The notes beneath the pieces are model-generated. The model saw nothing but the letters and a program-made list of their open reading frames with translations, did no database searches and was not told the origin of the DNA. A stretch of DNA of 64,000 nucleotides, taken from positions 2,170,001 to 2,234,000 of the forward strand of contig NZ_UESZ01000001.1 of assembly GCF_900108585.1 (NCBI RefSeq), read 5' to 3'. Source of the stretch: Branchiibius hedensis. Its GTDB lineage: Bacteria > Actinomycetota > Actinomycetes > Actinomycetales > Dermatophilaceae. Position 1 is the stretch's first letter. Every line of letters starts with the position of its first letter. Below are positions 29,473-38,704 of this stretch, one piece after another. The position numbers and the translations under genes are program-made.

Positions 29473-29679
29473 TCAGACGGTGAAGACGCGGGCTTGGTCG
29501 GCCAGCAGCACCGGGATGCCGTCCTGGATCGGGTAGCCGCGGCGTTGGCCCGAACCCTCGCAATCCTCGGTGCACTGCAGTTCGGCGCTCCCGTCGGGTG
29601 CGCTGCCGTCGGCCAACTCGTGTTTGCCGACGGGGCAGCGCAGGATCTCACGCAGCCAGGGTTCGATGAGGTCGCTCAC
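29473..29679 (-). CDS. Trm112 family zinc-binding protein
   Basis: A 68-residue Trm112/UPF0434-type protein. Zinc ligands are likely C15, C36 and C40 with H20 or a carboxylate. The fold's signature YPIQDGIPVLLADQAR is intact. In other organisms Trm112 activates methyltransferases; in actinobacteria it is found, as here, between phosphomannomutase and the SIS protein. It starts with GTG at 29679, 15 bp after the manB-like gene. Confidence 0.88.
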   Translation of the reverse strand: MSDLIEPWLREILRCPVGKHELADGSAPDGSAELQCTEDCEGSGQRRGYPIQDGIPVLLADQARVFTV

Positions 29680-29694
29680 AACCAGCCAGCCTAA

Positions 29695-31122
29695 TCAGTC
29701 CGCGGCGCGGATCAGCGGCAGGACGGCATCCCGGATGCCGCTCATCGTCGCGTCGTCGGCCGCTTCGACGTTCAGCCGGAGCAAGGGCTCGGTGTTGCTC
29801 GCGCGCAGGTTCAGCCACCACATGGGTTCGCCGTGGAAGGTGAGGGTCGTGCCGTCGAGCGTGTCGACGTCGACCTCTCCCCCGGTCTGCTCGACGGCCC
29901 ACTGTCGCACCCGCTCGGTGGCGGTGGCCGCGTCGCTGACGGTCGAATTGATCTCCCCGGAGGCGACGTAGCGCTGGAACTGGCCGGCCAGCTCGGACAG
30001 CGGCTGGTCTGCCTCGCCGAGGGCAGCCAGCAGGTGCATCGCGGCCAGCATGCCGGTATCGGCGAACCAGAAATCGCGGAAGTAGTAGTGCGCCGAGTGC
30101 TCACCGCCGAAGATCGCGTTGTGCTTGGCCATCTCGGCCTTGATGAAGGAGTGCCCGACGCGGGTGCGGACCGGGGTGGCGCCGGCTTCGGCGACGATCT
30201 GCGGGACGGCGGCCGAGGAGATCAGGTTGTGCACGATGCTGATCTGGTCAGCCGGGACGCCGGCGGCGACGTCGCGGGCGATTTCCCGGGTCGCGACCAG
30301 TGCCGTGATGGCGGACGGGTTGACCGGCTCACCGCGCTCATCGACGGCGAAACAGCGATCCGCGTCGCCATCGAAGGCCAGCCCCACATCGGCTCCGTGC
30401 TCGACAACCGCTTTTTGCAGGTCGACCAGATTCGCCGGCTCCAGCGGATTGGCCTCGTGGTTGGGGAAGGTGCCGTCGAGTTCGAAGTAGAGCGGCACGA
30501 TCTCGATCGGCAGCTGTGGCAATCCTGCGTCGGTGCCGAGCACGGCGGGCACGGTGTAGCCGCCCATTCCGTTGCCGGCGTCGACCACGACTTTGAGGGG
30601 ACGGATGCCGCTGAGGTCGACCAGTCCGCGCAGGTAGGCCGCGTAGTCGGCGAGGAGGTCTTGGGTCGTCACGGTGCCCGCGGTGTCGACCACCGGCAAT
30701 GGCTGGCCGTCGACCTGCTGCTGCGCCAGGTCCCGGATCTGCGCCAGTCCGGTCTCCAGGCTGATCGGCCGCGCACCGGCGCGGCACATCTTGATGCCGT
30801 TGTACTGCGCCGGATTGTGGCTCGCGGTGAACATCGCCCCCGGCCGGTCGAGGGCACCGCTGGCGTAGTACAGGCCATCGGTGGAGCACAGCCCGATCAC
30901 CGTGACGTCGACCCCCTGACTGGCGGCCCCGCGCGCAAACGCCGCACTCAACGCCGGCGAGCTCGGTCGCATGTCATGGCCGACGACGATGCCGTCGGCG
31001 CCGTCGGGGATGGCCACAACGATGGCGAACGCGGCACCGAACGCCTCAGCGACCGATTCGTTGAGTTGCTCGGGGACGACGCCGCGCACGTCGTAGGCCT
31101 TGACGAAGGAGGCGAGTTCCAC
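29695..31122 (-). CDS. manB: Phosphomannomutase/phosphoglucomutase
   Basis: A 475-residue alpha-D-phosphohexomutase that interconverts hexose 6- and 1-phosphates, here most likely mannose-6-P to mannose-1-P for GDP-mannose and wall glycans. The phosphoserine loop is TASHNP (99-104, S101), the Mg site DGDADR (251-256), the sugar-binding loop GEHS (340-343) and the phosphate-binding RASNTEP near the C-terminus. It is the homologue of Rv3257c. It lies in a minus-strand operon DUF3499 - PaiB-like - manB - Trm112 - SIS with gaps of 11-26 bp. Confidence 0.94.
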   Translation of the reverse strand: MELASFVKAYDVRGVVPEQLNESVAEAFGAAFAIVVAIPDGADGIVVGHDMRPSSPALSAAFARGAASQGVDVTVIGLCSTDGLYYASGALDRPGAMFTASHNPAQYNGIKMCRAGARPISLETGLAQIRDLAQQQVDGQPLPVVDTAGTVTTQDLLADYAAYLRGLVDLSGIRPLKVVVDAGNGMGGYTVPAVLGTDAGLPQLPIEIVPLYFELDGTFPNHEANPLEPANLVDLQKAVVEHGADVGLAFDGDADRCFAVDERGEPVNPSAITALVATREIARDVAAGVPADQISIVHNLISSAAVPQIVAEAGATPVRTRVGHSFIKAEMAKHNAIFGGEHSAHYYFRDFWFADTGMLAAMHLLAALGEADQPLSELAGQFQRYVASGEINSTVSDAATATERVRQWAVEQTGGEVDVDTLDGTTLTFHGEPMWWLNLRASNTEPLLRLNVEAADDATMSGIRDAVLPLIRAAD

Positions 31123-31133
31123 AGTGCGCGAGC

Positions 31134-31778
31134 CTAATCGTCGCCAGTCACGTCGCGCATTGCAGTCACCAAATCCGTCGCGGCCAGCCCGTCCGGTTCA
31201 CCCGCGATGCCCTCGGCAGCGCCGAGTCGGTCGTCCACCGACCGCGCGGCGCTCACCTTGAATTTGGCGACCACCCGGGCGATGGCGATCTCGATACCCA
31301 CCACGTTGCCGAGTTGTCCCGTCAGATAGTTCGCCGGGGCGTCCGCCATGCGCCACGGCTGCGGCCGCTGCGACTCCATCGCCTTGGTCAACTTCGCGAC
31401 CGCGGCCCGCACCCAGCGTTCGTCGTCGTGCACGACAACCTCGCCGTAGACGTGCGCGATCAGGTAGTTCCAGGTAGGGACGACCCGATGGTGCTGCTCC
31501 TTGGACGGGTACCAGGTAGGTGACACGTAGTGCTGCGCCCCATTGAAGATCGCCAGGGACTCCCCCTCATGGCGACCGTTGTGCCACAACGGGTTTGCCC
31601 GTGCGACGTGTCCGATGAGACGACCGGATTCCACATCGCCCTCCAACAACAAGGGCACGTGATCGGCGGCCAACTGCCGGCCATCGCTGGTGACGAGCGC
31701 AGCAAGCGGCGCGTTTCGTAGCAACTCGACAACGGCGCCAGCATCGGCTGCCGCGTCATGTTCTGGGAGGTAGACCAC
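31134..31778 (-). CDS. PaiB-like FMN-binding split-barrel protein
   Basis: A 214-residue protein of the PaiB/FMN-binding negative transcriptional regulator family: VVYLPEHDAAADAGAV start, APLAALVTSDG, VARANPLWHN and YVSPTWYPSK are the usual blocks. HRVVPTWNYLIAHVYG follows. Bacillus PaiB affects protease and sporulation genes, but the biochemical function of actinobacterial members is unknown. GTG at 31778 is chosen from conservation and an AGG 8 bases upstream; in-frame sequence upstream overlaps the DUF3499 gene and is rejected. Confidence 0.85.
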   Translation of the reverse strand: MVYLPEHDAAADAGAVVELLRNAPLAALVTSDGRQLAADHVPLLLEGDVESGRLIGHVARANPLWHNGRHEGESLAIFNGAQHYVSPTWYPSKEQHHRVVPTWNYLIAHVYGEVVVHDDERWVRAAVAKLTKAMESQRPQPWRMADAPANYLTGQLGNVVGIEIAIARVVAKFKVSAARSVDDRLGAAEGIAGEPDGLAATDLVTAMRDVTGDD

Positions 31779-31804
31779 GAGTTCGGCCTGCGCTGTAGCA
31801 GCGC

Positions 31805-32167
31805 CTAAACCAGGCGCAACGCGGGCCGTGCTGGACCAGACTGGCCCTCGTCGCCCGCCACTCGCCGTACGTCGGCAACGGCCGACGGTGAGGAGACCCT
31901 GCCCGCTTCCCGTACGGCGTCCGCCAGGGCCAACAGATCGTCGTCGCTGGGCTGCGGCTGCTGTTCCTCGACGGCCAATCGCACGACCGTCCAGCCGCGG
32001 GGCACCGTGAGCCGGGCTGCGTGGACAGCGCACAGGTCGTAGGTGTGCGGTTCGGCGTGGGTGGCGAGCGGGCCAACGACTGCGGTTCCCTCGGACTGCA
32101 CGAAGGTCAGGGTCGCGACCGCCCCGGCGTTGCACGCCGTCCGATCGCACTGCCGCTTCAACCGCAC
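31805..32167 (-). CDS. DUF3499 family protein
   Basis: A 120-residue protein matching DUF3499 (Rv3258c): RQCDRTACNAGAVATLTF, then ATHAEPHTYDLCAVHAARLT and PRGWTVVRL. Four cysteines in two C-x(n)-C pairs suggest a zinc ribbon. Function is unknown. It is the first gene of the manB operon and diverges from the zincin-like gene over 169 bp. The GTG at 32167 follows AAAGGA closely. Confidence 0.9.
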   Translation of the reverse strand: MRLKRQCDRTACNAGAVATLTFVQSEGTAVVGPLATHAEPHTYDLCAVHAARLTVPRGWTVVRLAVEEQQPQPSDDDLLALADAVREAGRVSSPSAVADVRRVAGDEGQSGPARPALRLV

Positions 32168-32336
32168 CGCACATCCTTTCCCGAACCCGAGTCCCTGCGC
32201 GCCACAGTCCGATCCGCGACCGGGCGCTTCCCGATGCTAGGTCACGGATGGCACCCGGCCGTGGCGGCGCGCCTGACCCGCGCCGTCGACCACACACGCA
32301 TCGATTCAGATCGCCCAACTGCATTAGAGTCGTTTC

Positions 32337-32726
32337 ATGCAGCACAACCGGCACGGGCGGGGTATCCGCGGCCCCCTTGCCTGGCCCCCGGTGCCTGCGA
32401 TGCGCCCGCGGGCGGCCCTCTTCGACGAGCTCGTGCTGGACGCGCTCGAACGCATTGAAGCGCGCTTGGGAAAACCACTGGGTCTGATCGAACTGGCCGT
32501 CGAAGACGTCCCGCCGAGCGACCCGGCGCCGTGGGAGACGCAGATCGCGCTGGCCCGCACGTTCCCGGCCGAACACGGCAATCCTGCGCGCGTGGTGCTC
32601 TACCGCCGACCGATCGAATCGCGTGCGGTCCGCGAGGAAGAACTCGCGGACCTGATCGATGAAGTGGTGACCGAACAGGTCGCCGATCTGATCGGCGTAC
32701 CTCCTGAGGATCTGGGTCGCGAGTGA
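32337..32726 (+). CDS. Degenerate zincin-like (metallopeptidase family) protein
   Basis: A 129-residue homologue of Rv3259, annotated widely as a minimal zincin-like 'metallopeptidase family' protein. The family's HExxH helix is expected near the C-terminus. Here the aligned helix reads IDEVVTEQVADLIG, so both histidines are absent and zinc peptidase activity is unlikely. The position between DUF3499 and whiB2 neighbours is conserved. It overlaps the next gene's start by 4 bp (GTGA), implying coupled translation. Confidence 0.82.
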   Translation: MQHNRHGRGIRGPLAWPPVPAMRPRAALFDELVLDALERIEARLGKPLGLIELAVEDVPPSDPAPWETQIALARTFPAEHGNPARVVLYRRPIESRAVREEELADLIDEVVTEQVADLIGVPPEDLGRE

Positions 32727-33565
32727 CCGATCCCACGCAAGCCCCGTCGCTGGTCAGCTACGTCCCCGGCCTCGGTCGTCGCCCGGTCCTGGTCACCGGC
32801 GCATCGGGTGTGCTCGGGCGGGCGGTGGTCGCCGAACTGGCCGCTTCCCACACCCCGGTGCGCGCCATCAGCCGGCATCCGGACGCCCAGCAGCAGGCCG
32901 ACGGTTGGCTGGCGGCCGACCTCGCTGCCGGGACCGGCCTCGAGCAGGCGCTGGCAGATGTTGCAGCGGTAATCCATTGCGCGACAGACCCATCCGATGC
33001 ACAGCGGGTCGATGTTGACGGCACACGGAACCTCATCTCCGCCCTGGAGCAACACAATCCGGCCGCGCGCCTGGTCTACGTATCCATCGTCGGTGTCTTC
33101 GACAACCCGTTCCCCTACTATCGCGCCAAGGCGGACGCCGAGCGCCTGGTCTACGACGCACGGGTGCCGCACGTGGTTGCTCGCGGGACGCAGTTCCACT
33201 CGTTCGTCCACGACCTGCTGCGACCACGGGGCGGCGTGACCGTGGGTGTGTCCGGACTGCGCTTCGCTCCCGTCGACCAGGCCTGGTTCGCCGCCCGCCT
33301 GGTCGATCTCGCCCTGGCCGAGGATCCGCCGGAGTTGTCCCAGTACGCCGGGCCGGAGACATTCACCTTCCAGGAACTGGCGGCGCTGACCGCGCACGTC
33401 GAGGGCCGCCGTACCCCGTTCCGGCTGCCCGCGCCAGCGATCGGCGCCACCCTGCGGGCGTTCCGGGACGGCAGCAACCTGCCCGGGCCCACCGCGCTAC
33501 GCGGTGGCGCGACGTACGCCGAGTGGCTGGCGACCCGATCAGGCGGCACCAAGCAGGCCCGCTGA
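32723..33565 (+). CDS. NAD(P)-binding SDR/NmrA-like oxidoreductase
   Basis: A 280-residue atypical SDR. The nucleotide-binding loop is VTGASGVLGRAVV near residue 24, followed by VIHCATDPSD and the region YYRAKADAE, where Tyr-x-x-x-Lys of the SDR active site is kept. The C-terminal half (ETFTFQELAALTAHVEGR) resembles the substrate domain of NmrA/atypical SDR proteins. The substrate is unknown. It starts with GTG at 32723 overlapping the zincin-like gene and is convergent with the DUF5719 gene, 19 bp away. Confidence 0.83.
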   Translation: MTDPTQAPSLVSYVPGLGRRPVLVTGASGVLGRAVVAELAASHTPVRAISRHPDAQQQADGWLAADLAAGTGLEQALADVAAVIHCATDPSDAQRVDVDGTRNLISALEQHNPAARLVYVSIVGVFDNPFPYYRAKADAERLVYDARVPHVVARGTQFHSFVHDLLRPRGGVTVGVSGLRFAPVDQAWFAARLVDLALAEDPPELSQYAGPETFTFQELAALTAHVEGRRTPFRLPAPAIGATLRAFRDGSNLPGPTALRGGATYAEWLATRSGGTKQAR

Positions 33566-33584
33566 GTAGTGCCTGACGGTCACG

Positions 33585-35030
33585 TCACCGGGGCTGCTCC
33601 GTGACCTCGACACCGGTGGGCTGCAGAGCAACGCGTCCCAGCCCGGTCGCCGCGATGACATCACCGCTACTGTCCGGACACCGCAGGAAGACGCCGGCGT
33701 TCACTGCGCCGTTCGTCACCTTCAACCACACCCCGCCGCCGAGTGGCAACGGCACCGAGGTGGGTCGATCACCCGCGACGGCCACGCTGCGCGTGGTGAC
33801 TGCGCCGGCCGCATCCACCAGGGTCAGATCGACCTTCGCGGCTTTGCTGCCGCCGAGCACCAGGGTGGCCTGCGAGCCGTTGGACAGTGCGGGCACCACG
33901 AACGCGGAGCTGTCGTCGATCGCGGAAGTCGCTGGCGCCCACGCGAAGTCACTGGTCTTCGACGCCGTCAAGGCGGCCGCGGTGAGCGGCTGATCTGCGC
34001 TGACCCGCAGTTCGTACAGCCCGTCCGGCACTCCCTTCAAGCTGATCTCGTCACTGGACTGCGCTGCGACCGTCGCCACTTGGTCAGCGGCGACGGCACC
34101 GGTCGCGTCGATCGCCTGGACCCGAACGATCGCCGGTTGCGTGCCGGGCACGGCCACCCGCACCTGCGGCGCCGAACCCACGACCCCCACAGCCGGGATC
34201 ACGACCGCCGTCGCGGGTGCGGCAGCCGGGCCGGTGAGTTCAAGACCGACGGGCGTCTCGCCTTTGGACCAGCTGTCGGTGGCCGCAACCGCAAGTGGGC
34301 CACCGGCCGTCGTCACCCGGATCGCCGCAGTCGCCAGAGCTGCGGGAAACGCGCCAAGGGTCACCACGCTGCGACTCTTGGCGGGCACCGAGACCGCCGG
34401 CACGCTCGCCGTGGCGTCGACGCCCGACCGGCCGACCACCTGCAGCCGGGCCACCACTGCCGTGTCGTTGGGGTTGGTCAGGACGACCCGCACGACCCGC
34501 CCGGGGTCGGATCCACCCGCGAACAACCACGCCTCGGTCGTCGGCGCAGAAGCACACGACAAGGTGGTCAGTCCACGCACCGTCGCGGTCTTCTCGAGAC
34601 TGCTCTGAGTGCCGGTGAGCCCCGCCGCCAGCGCGCCCGAACCCGTCTCGAGCAACGCTCCGGCACCGCTGAGGGTCGTGGTCACGATCTTTCCCGACGA
34701 GCTCAGCGACGCCGGCGCCGCACCAGCGGAGGCGGGCAGCCGCTGGCCGACGACCGCGCCGCCAGAGGTACTGGTCTGCACCAGCTGCGTGGGCGCCGCG
34801 GCAACGGCAGCCGACACGTGCTGCGTCGGATCCGGTGCTGCGCTACCGGGCCGGTCGGGCCCGGGGCAGATGACCTGACTCTGCACCTGTGCGGCAGAGG
34901 GCGCCGGAAGCGTGGGTACGTCGCTCGCCCGGGTCGCCCGCACCGTGCCGTTGGCCGCCCCGGCAGCCAGGACCAGACCGCTGGCCGCCGCGACGGCAAC
35001 CACCGCCCGCGCCACACCGGTCACCTTCAT
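33585..35030 (-). CDS. DUF5719 family secreted/anchored protein
   Basis: A 481-residue protein with an N-terminal signal or anchor helix (VARAVVAVAAASGLVLAAGA). The extracytoplasmic part is beta-rich and Ala/Val/Thr-rich and matches the DUF5719 proteins found beside the giant glycosyltransferase and whiB2 in actinobacteria. The constant pairing suggests the two proteins work together at the cell surface, but the activity is unknown. The ATG at 35030 overlaps the glycosyltransferase stop by 4 bp (ATGA). Confidence 0.82.
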   Translation of the reverse strand: MKVTGVARAVVAVAAASGLVLAAGAANGTVRATRASDVPTLPAPSAAQVQSQVICPGPDRPGSAAPDPTQHVSAAVAAAPTQLVQTSTSGGAVVGQRLPASAGAAPASLSSSGKIVTTTLSGAGALLETGSGALAAGLTGTQSSLEKTATVRGLTTLSCASAPTTEAWLFAGGSDPGRVVRVVLTNPNDTAVVARLQVVGRSGVDATASVPAVSVPAKSRSVVTLGAFPAALATAAIRVTTAGGPLAVAATDSWSKGETPVGLELTGPAAAPATAVVIPAVGVVGSAPQVRVAVPGTQPAIVRVQAIDATGAVAADQVATVAAQSSDEISLKGVPDGLYELRVSADQPLTAAALTASKTSDFAWAPATSAIDDSSAFVVPALSNGSQATLVLGGSKAAKVDLTLVDAAGAVTTRSVAVAGDRPTSVPLPLGGGVWLKVTNGAVNAGVFLRCPDSSGDVIAATGLGRVALQPTGVEVTEQPR

Positions 35031-38000
35031 GACCGATCCCGCCGTCGGCCGAAGGGAATCGCGAAGTACACCGTGAGCGCCAACAGCAGACCTTGACCGG
35101 CCAGCCACCGACCGTCCGCCAGCCCCGGGTCGATACTCAACCGGCCGGTCGCATCCGCGGGCAAGCGGTAGGCAGGCCACTCACCACCGGACAACGGCGC
35201 CAGTCGAACACCGTCGAGGGTCACGGCGCCCTGGTCTGACCAGCCTCGTCCCTCCGAGAGGACCACCGTGCGCGCGCCTGACTCGCTGGACACCTCAGCC
35301 GTTGTGCGCGAATGCAGGCCCGTGACGTCCACCACGTCCACGGCCGTGGCGGGCGTGGCACCGGAGGCCAACACCACCCGGCTGACCCCCACACTGCGCG
35401 AGCCATCCTCGAGGGGCAGCACCCGCCACACGCTGTCTCCGTCACCGGCCTGGGTGACCGCCCCTGACACCTTGAGCGACGCGATTGCTGCGGACCCGTC
35501 ATCAGCCACCATGACGTAGCCGACGCCGAGGTCGTGCAATTGCTGGGTGAGCGTGGCGCCCGGCGTGCCGCCCGCGAGCAGCGAGCGGACGACCGCTGCT
35601 GTCGGTGCACCACCCGCCAGCGAGGTGTGCAGATCCGTGGCCGGGCCGCCGACTTCTCGCCCGAGCAGCTCGAACGATCCCTCGTGCAGGATGAGCGCGC
35701 GCTCCGCGCGGGGGCCCTCCATCGCCGTACGCACATAGGCAGGCACCGTGTCTGCGGCCGCCACCACGGTGCGCTGCGGCGTACGCCAGATCTGGTAGCC
35801 GGCGACGCCCAACCCGGCGACGATCGCCAGCGCGCAGACCACGGCGAGCGAACGACGTAAGGCGGGAGCCACGACCCGGCCGTCGGCGCGAGACCAACCA
35901 CGGACACCGAGCAGACCCGCCCCGAGCAGGGCTGCCGCGTAGAGATCCAGCGGGGTGCCCGCCCACGGGGTGCGCACGCCACCGGCGGTGTCGACCAGCG
36001 ACAGGTGCGGCGCGAACAGCGCCGCCGCCAAGCCGCCGAGACCGAGCACGATGAGCGCAACGTGGCCGCGCGCGAACCCGGCGCGCAGCAGACCGAGCAC
36101 ACCGAGTACGACGACCGGCACCCCCAGCCAGGGCAGACCGCCGCCGGGTTGCAGCAGGGCCAGCCGCCACGGCGCGACCTGTGCCGGGTCAGCCAGTTGC
36201 CCCGGCCCGGCGAGCAGCATCCGCCAGTCCGTCGTCCAGGCCTGCCAACTCCAGCGACCCAACAACAGCCACGGAACGATCACCGCAGCCGCTGCATGCG
36301 CCCGGGCCGAGCCGGGCCCGATGACCACGATGCCGAGCGCCAACACCATCAGCGCGATCATCGACACCGGTGACACCGCACCCAGTGCCGCCAGCGCCAG
36401 GACCGCCGCGGCGGTCCAGACGACTCGCCGCCGCGCCGATCCGATGCGCAGGACGGCCGCGAGCGTCACCGGCAGCAGGATGTGCGCGATCGCCGGTCCG
36501 AGACGTCCCTCGCTCAAGGCCCCGGTCGCGATCGGCAGGAACGCCCACAACAGCGCCACCGCGCTGCGCGCCCAGGCTGAGCGGGTCGCGACCCGACCAG
36601 CCAGGTAGGCGGTCAGCCCGGACAACGGCACGGTCGCTATCAGCAGCCAGGACACCGTGACGGCCGAGGCAGCCGATGTCGTCACCCAGGGCAGCGCCTG
36701 GACCAACCAGGTCGGCACGGTCAGCAGCGCGAGCACGGGGGTCGGGACATTGGCATGGCCAAGGCCCGCGCCCTGCCAGGCATCGACGTACGTGTGCCAG
36801 ACACCGGAGGCGTCAGTCGCGAACGGCAGCAGTTCGCCACCGGTCATCCCCCACCCCGTCCCGGTGATCACTCCGGCACCCAGGCTGTGCCGCCACCAGG
36901 CGAGGGCGGCCGCGATGGTGATCAGCCCGGCCCACGGCGCGGGACCGGCGAGGAACGACGTCTGGTTCAGGTCCTGCGGGAGTTCCTGTGCCTCGTCGCT
37001 CTCCTGCGTGTTCAGGCCACCGGTCACCGACAGGGCATCACCGGTGCGCTGACCCATCGAGGCCCAGCCGGCGGCGATCGCGGTGGCGGCGGGCACGAAC
37101 AGTTGCCGCAGGGAGCGGTAGCTGACGCTGCGCTGGCGAAGGAATCGCAGCCGGGCGCCCAGGATCCGGGTCAGCCCGAAACCGGCGGTGGCCGTGGCGA
37201 ATTCGTGACCGGCTGCACGGGGCCGTTTGCCGATCAGCAGTGCTGCGGCGAGCAGCACCCCGCCCAACACCCCCCACAGCCACAGGAACGGCAGACCGAG
37301 CCAGGAGCAGCGGGCCAGCGCAATCTGGCGGAACCGGCGCTGGATGCGCACTGGTCGGGTGTCTTCGCGGCCGGAGGCGGCGGTCTCGGTGAAGACGGTG
37401 GCCTGCGGCACGATCACCACCTGATGACCGGTCAGATGCGCCCGCCAACACAGATCCAACGCATCGCCGTCACCGTCGAAGGCCGGATCGAAGCCCCCGA
37501 GGCTGGTGTAGACGTCGCGGCGGATCAGCATCCCTGAGGTGCTCACGGAGATCACATCGCGGCGGGTGTCGTGCTGGCCCTGATCGGTCTCGTCGGCACC
37601 CAGCACCGGAACGACCCGACCACTGCGGGTGATGTCCAGACCGACGTGCAACAGCCTGCGGCTGTCATCGCCCGCCACGACCTTGCCGCCGGCGATACCG
37701 ACCCGGGTCGATCGGGACACCACGGCCATCAGCATCTGCAGACTGTCCGGTGCCGGGCAGTCATCCTGGTGCAACAGCCAGAACCACTCACGGCGGTCCC
37801 GCGGTCGCACCGGCCGGCGCCGGGCCCGGGAGCGGCGCCGCTTGCCGACGACGACCTCCTCGCCGGGGTCGGGCAGGGCTTCGACGGCCTCGTCGATGAC
37901 GTCGGCGAACGCGGCACCGGACGCGGCGGTGATGACCGGCAGATCGTCGTACACCGCGCGCACGTCGGAGGCGATCGGACCATCGAGCACGGCCCGCAGG

Positions 38001-38191
38001 CTTCGGTGGGGCGTGGCGTCCACCAGGACGAGGCGGTCCGGCCGACGGGTGAGGGCTGTCAATGCGGCGAACGTGCCCGTGAGGAGTTCGGGCCGGTCGT
38101 CGTGGACGACGAGAACTGCGGTGACCTGGACGGCCGTCGCCTCGGCGTCGTCGGTGTCGTCGGTGTCGGTCACAGTGGTCAGGGTGGTCAT
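35027..38191 (-). CDS. Giant membrane GT2 glycosyltransferase
   Basis: A 1,054-residue fusion. The N-terminal GT2 domain (about 22-300) has VLVVHDDRPELL, the DxD-like HQDD (141-144) and SGMLIRRDVYTSLGGFDP. It is followed by a long polytopic membrane region (roughly 300-800, a dozen or more helices) and a C-terminal extracytoplasmic beta-rich domain with a last membrane helix. It probably builds or transfers a cell-envelope glycan across the membrane, using nucleotide- or lipid-linked sugar. It lies 34 bp downstream of whiB2 and is coupled to DUF5719. Confidence 0.88.
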   Translation of the reverse strand: MTTLTTVTDTDDTDDAEATAVQVTAVLVVHDDRPELLTGTFAALTALTRRPDRLVLVDATPHRSLRAVLDGPIASDVRAVYDDLPVITAASGAAFADVIDEAVEALPDPGEEVVVGKRRRSRARRRPVRPRDRREWFWLLHQDDCPAPDSLQMLMAVVSRSTRVGIAGGKVVAGDDSRRLLHVGLDITRSGRVVPVLGADETDQGQHDTRRDVISVSTSGMLIRRDVYTSLGGFDPAFDGDGDALDLCWRAHLTGHQVVIVPQATVFTETAASGREDTRPVRIQRRFRQIALARCSWLGLPFLWLWGVLGGVLLAAALLIGKRPRAAGHEFATATAGFGLTRILGARLRFLRQRSVSYRSLRQLFVPAATAIAAGWASMGQRTGDALSVTGGLNTQESDEAQELPQDLNQTSFLAGPAPWAGLITIAAALAWWRHSLGAGVITGTGWGMTGGELLPFATDASGVWHTYVDAWQGAGLGHANVPTPVLALLTVPTWLVQALPWVTTSAASAVTVSWLLIATVPLSGLTAYLAGRVATRSAWARSAVALLWAFLPIATGALSEGRLGPAIAHILLPVTLAAVLRIGSARRRVVWTAAAVLALAALGAVSPVSMIALMVLALGIVVIGPGSARAHAAAAVIVPWLLLGRWSWQAWTTDWRMLLAGPGQLADPAQVAPWRLALLQPGGGLPWLGVPVVVLGVLGLLRAGFARGHVALIVLGLGGLAAALFAPHLSLVDTAGGVRTPWAGTPLDLYAAALLGAGLLGVRGWSRADGRVVAPALRRSLAVVCALAIVAGLGVAGYQIWRTPQRTVVAAADTVPAYVRTAMEGPRAERALILHEGSFELLGREVGGPATDLHTSLAGGAPTAAVVRSLLAGGTPGATLTQQLHDLGVGYVMVADDGSAAIASLKVSGAVTQAGDGDSVWRVLPLEDGSRSVGVSRVVLASGATPATAVDVVDVTGLHSRTTAEVSSESGARTVVLSEGRGWSDQGAVTLDGVRLAPLSGGEWPAYRLPADATGRLSIDPGLADGRWLAGQGLLLALTVYFAIPFGRRRDRS

Positions 38192-38225
38192 CAGAGCAGT
38201 GCCGGCGGCCGCCAGCGAGCGAGCG

Positions 38226-38582
38226 TCAGACCGCGCGCTTCTTCAACTTGCGGCGTTCGCGTTCGGACAGGCCACCCCAGATGCCGAAGCGCTCGTCATG
38301 CAACAGTGCGTATTCCAGGCATTCCGAGCGCACCTCGCAGCCCACGCACACCTTCTTGGCGTCGCGGGTCGAGCCGCCCTTCTCGGGGAAGAAGGCTTCA
38401 GGGTCGGTCTGAGCACACAGGGCGCGCTGCTGCCACGCCAGCTCGTCCTCCTCGATGGCAGAGGTCGAAGCAGCGATCGTCAGCTCACGCAACATGGCGT
38501 GCTGTTCGGGCAGGGTCAGGACGGTGGCCTCAGTCGAAATAGATCCGGTGATTGTCTGTTCGTGCATTGCCTGTTGGGTCAT
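38226..38582 (-). CDS. whiB2: WhiB2-type iron-sulfur transcription factor
   Basis: A 118-residue WhiB-like regulator with four cluster cysteines (C56, C79, C82, C88), the turn GIWGG (100-104) and a basic DNA-binding tail ERRKLKKRAV. WhiB2 (WhmD in mycobacteria, WhiB in Streptomyces) governs septation and cell division. The neighbourhood whiB2-cofD is the same as Rv3260c-Rv3261. ATG at 38582 is preferred because GAGGAG lies 6 bases upstream; an in-frame longer start at 38642 would cross the inverted repeat of the promoter region. Confidence 0.95.
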   Translation of the reverse strand: MTQQAMHEQTITGSISTEATVLTLPEQHAMLRELTIAASTSAIEEDELAWQQRALCAQTDPEAFFPEKGGSTRDAKKVCVGCEVRSECLEYALLHDERFGIWGGLSERERRKLKKRAV

Positions 38583-38597
38583 GGCGGGCTCCTCAGC

Positions 38598-38631
38598 GAA
38601 TGACAGCAATGCAATTACACGCGTGTCATTC
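38598..38631. promoter_or_regulatory. Inverted repeat in the whiB2-cofD promoter region
   Basis: GAATGACA (38598-38605) and TGTCATTC (38624-38631) are perfect 8-bp arms. The right side overlaps a separate 10-bp palindrome ACACGCGTGT (38617-38626). The element begins 15 bp upstream of the whiB2 start codon inside a 122-bp divergent region shared with cofD. Arms this close to the start suggest a repressor or an mRNA hairpin; neither can be proven here. Confidence 0.45.
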
Positions 38632-38704
38632 CCAAAGGTCAACCCCGGGAGGCCGGAAGATACGCGCTCGCACGATGGTGTAGGGCGTTTGCAACACTGT
38701 CGGC

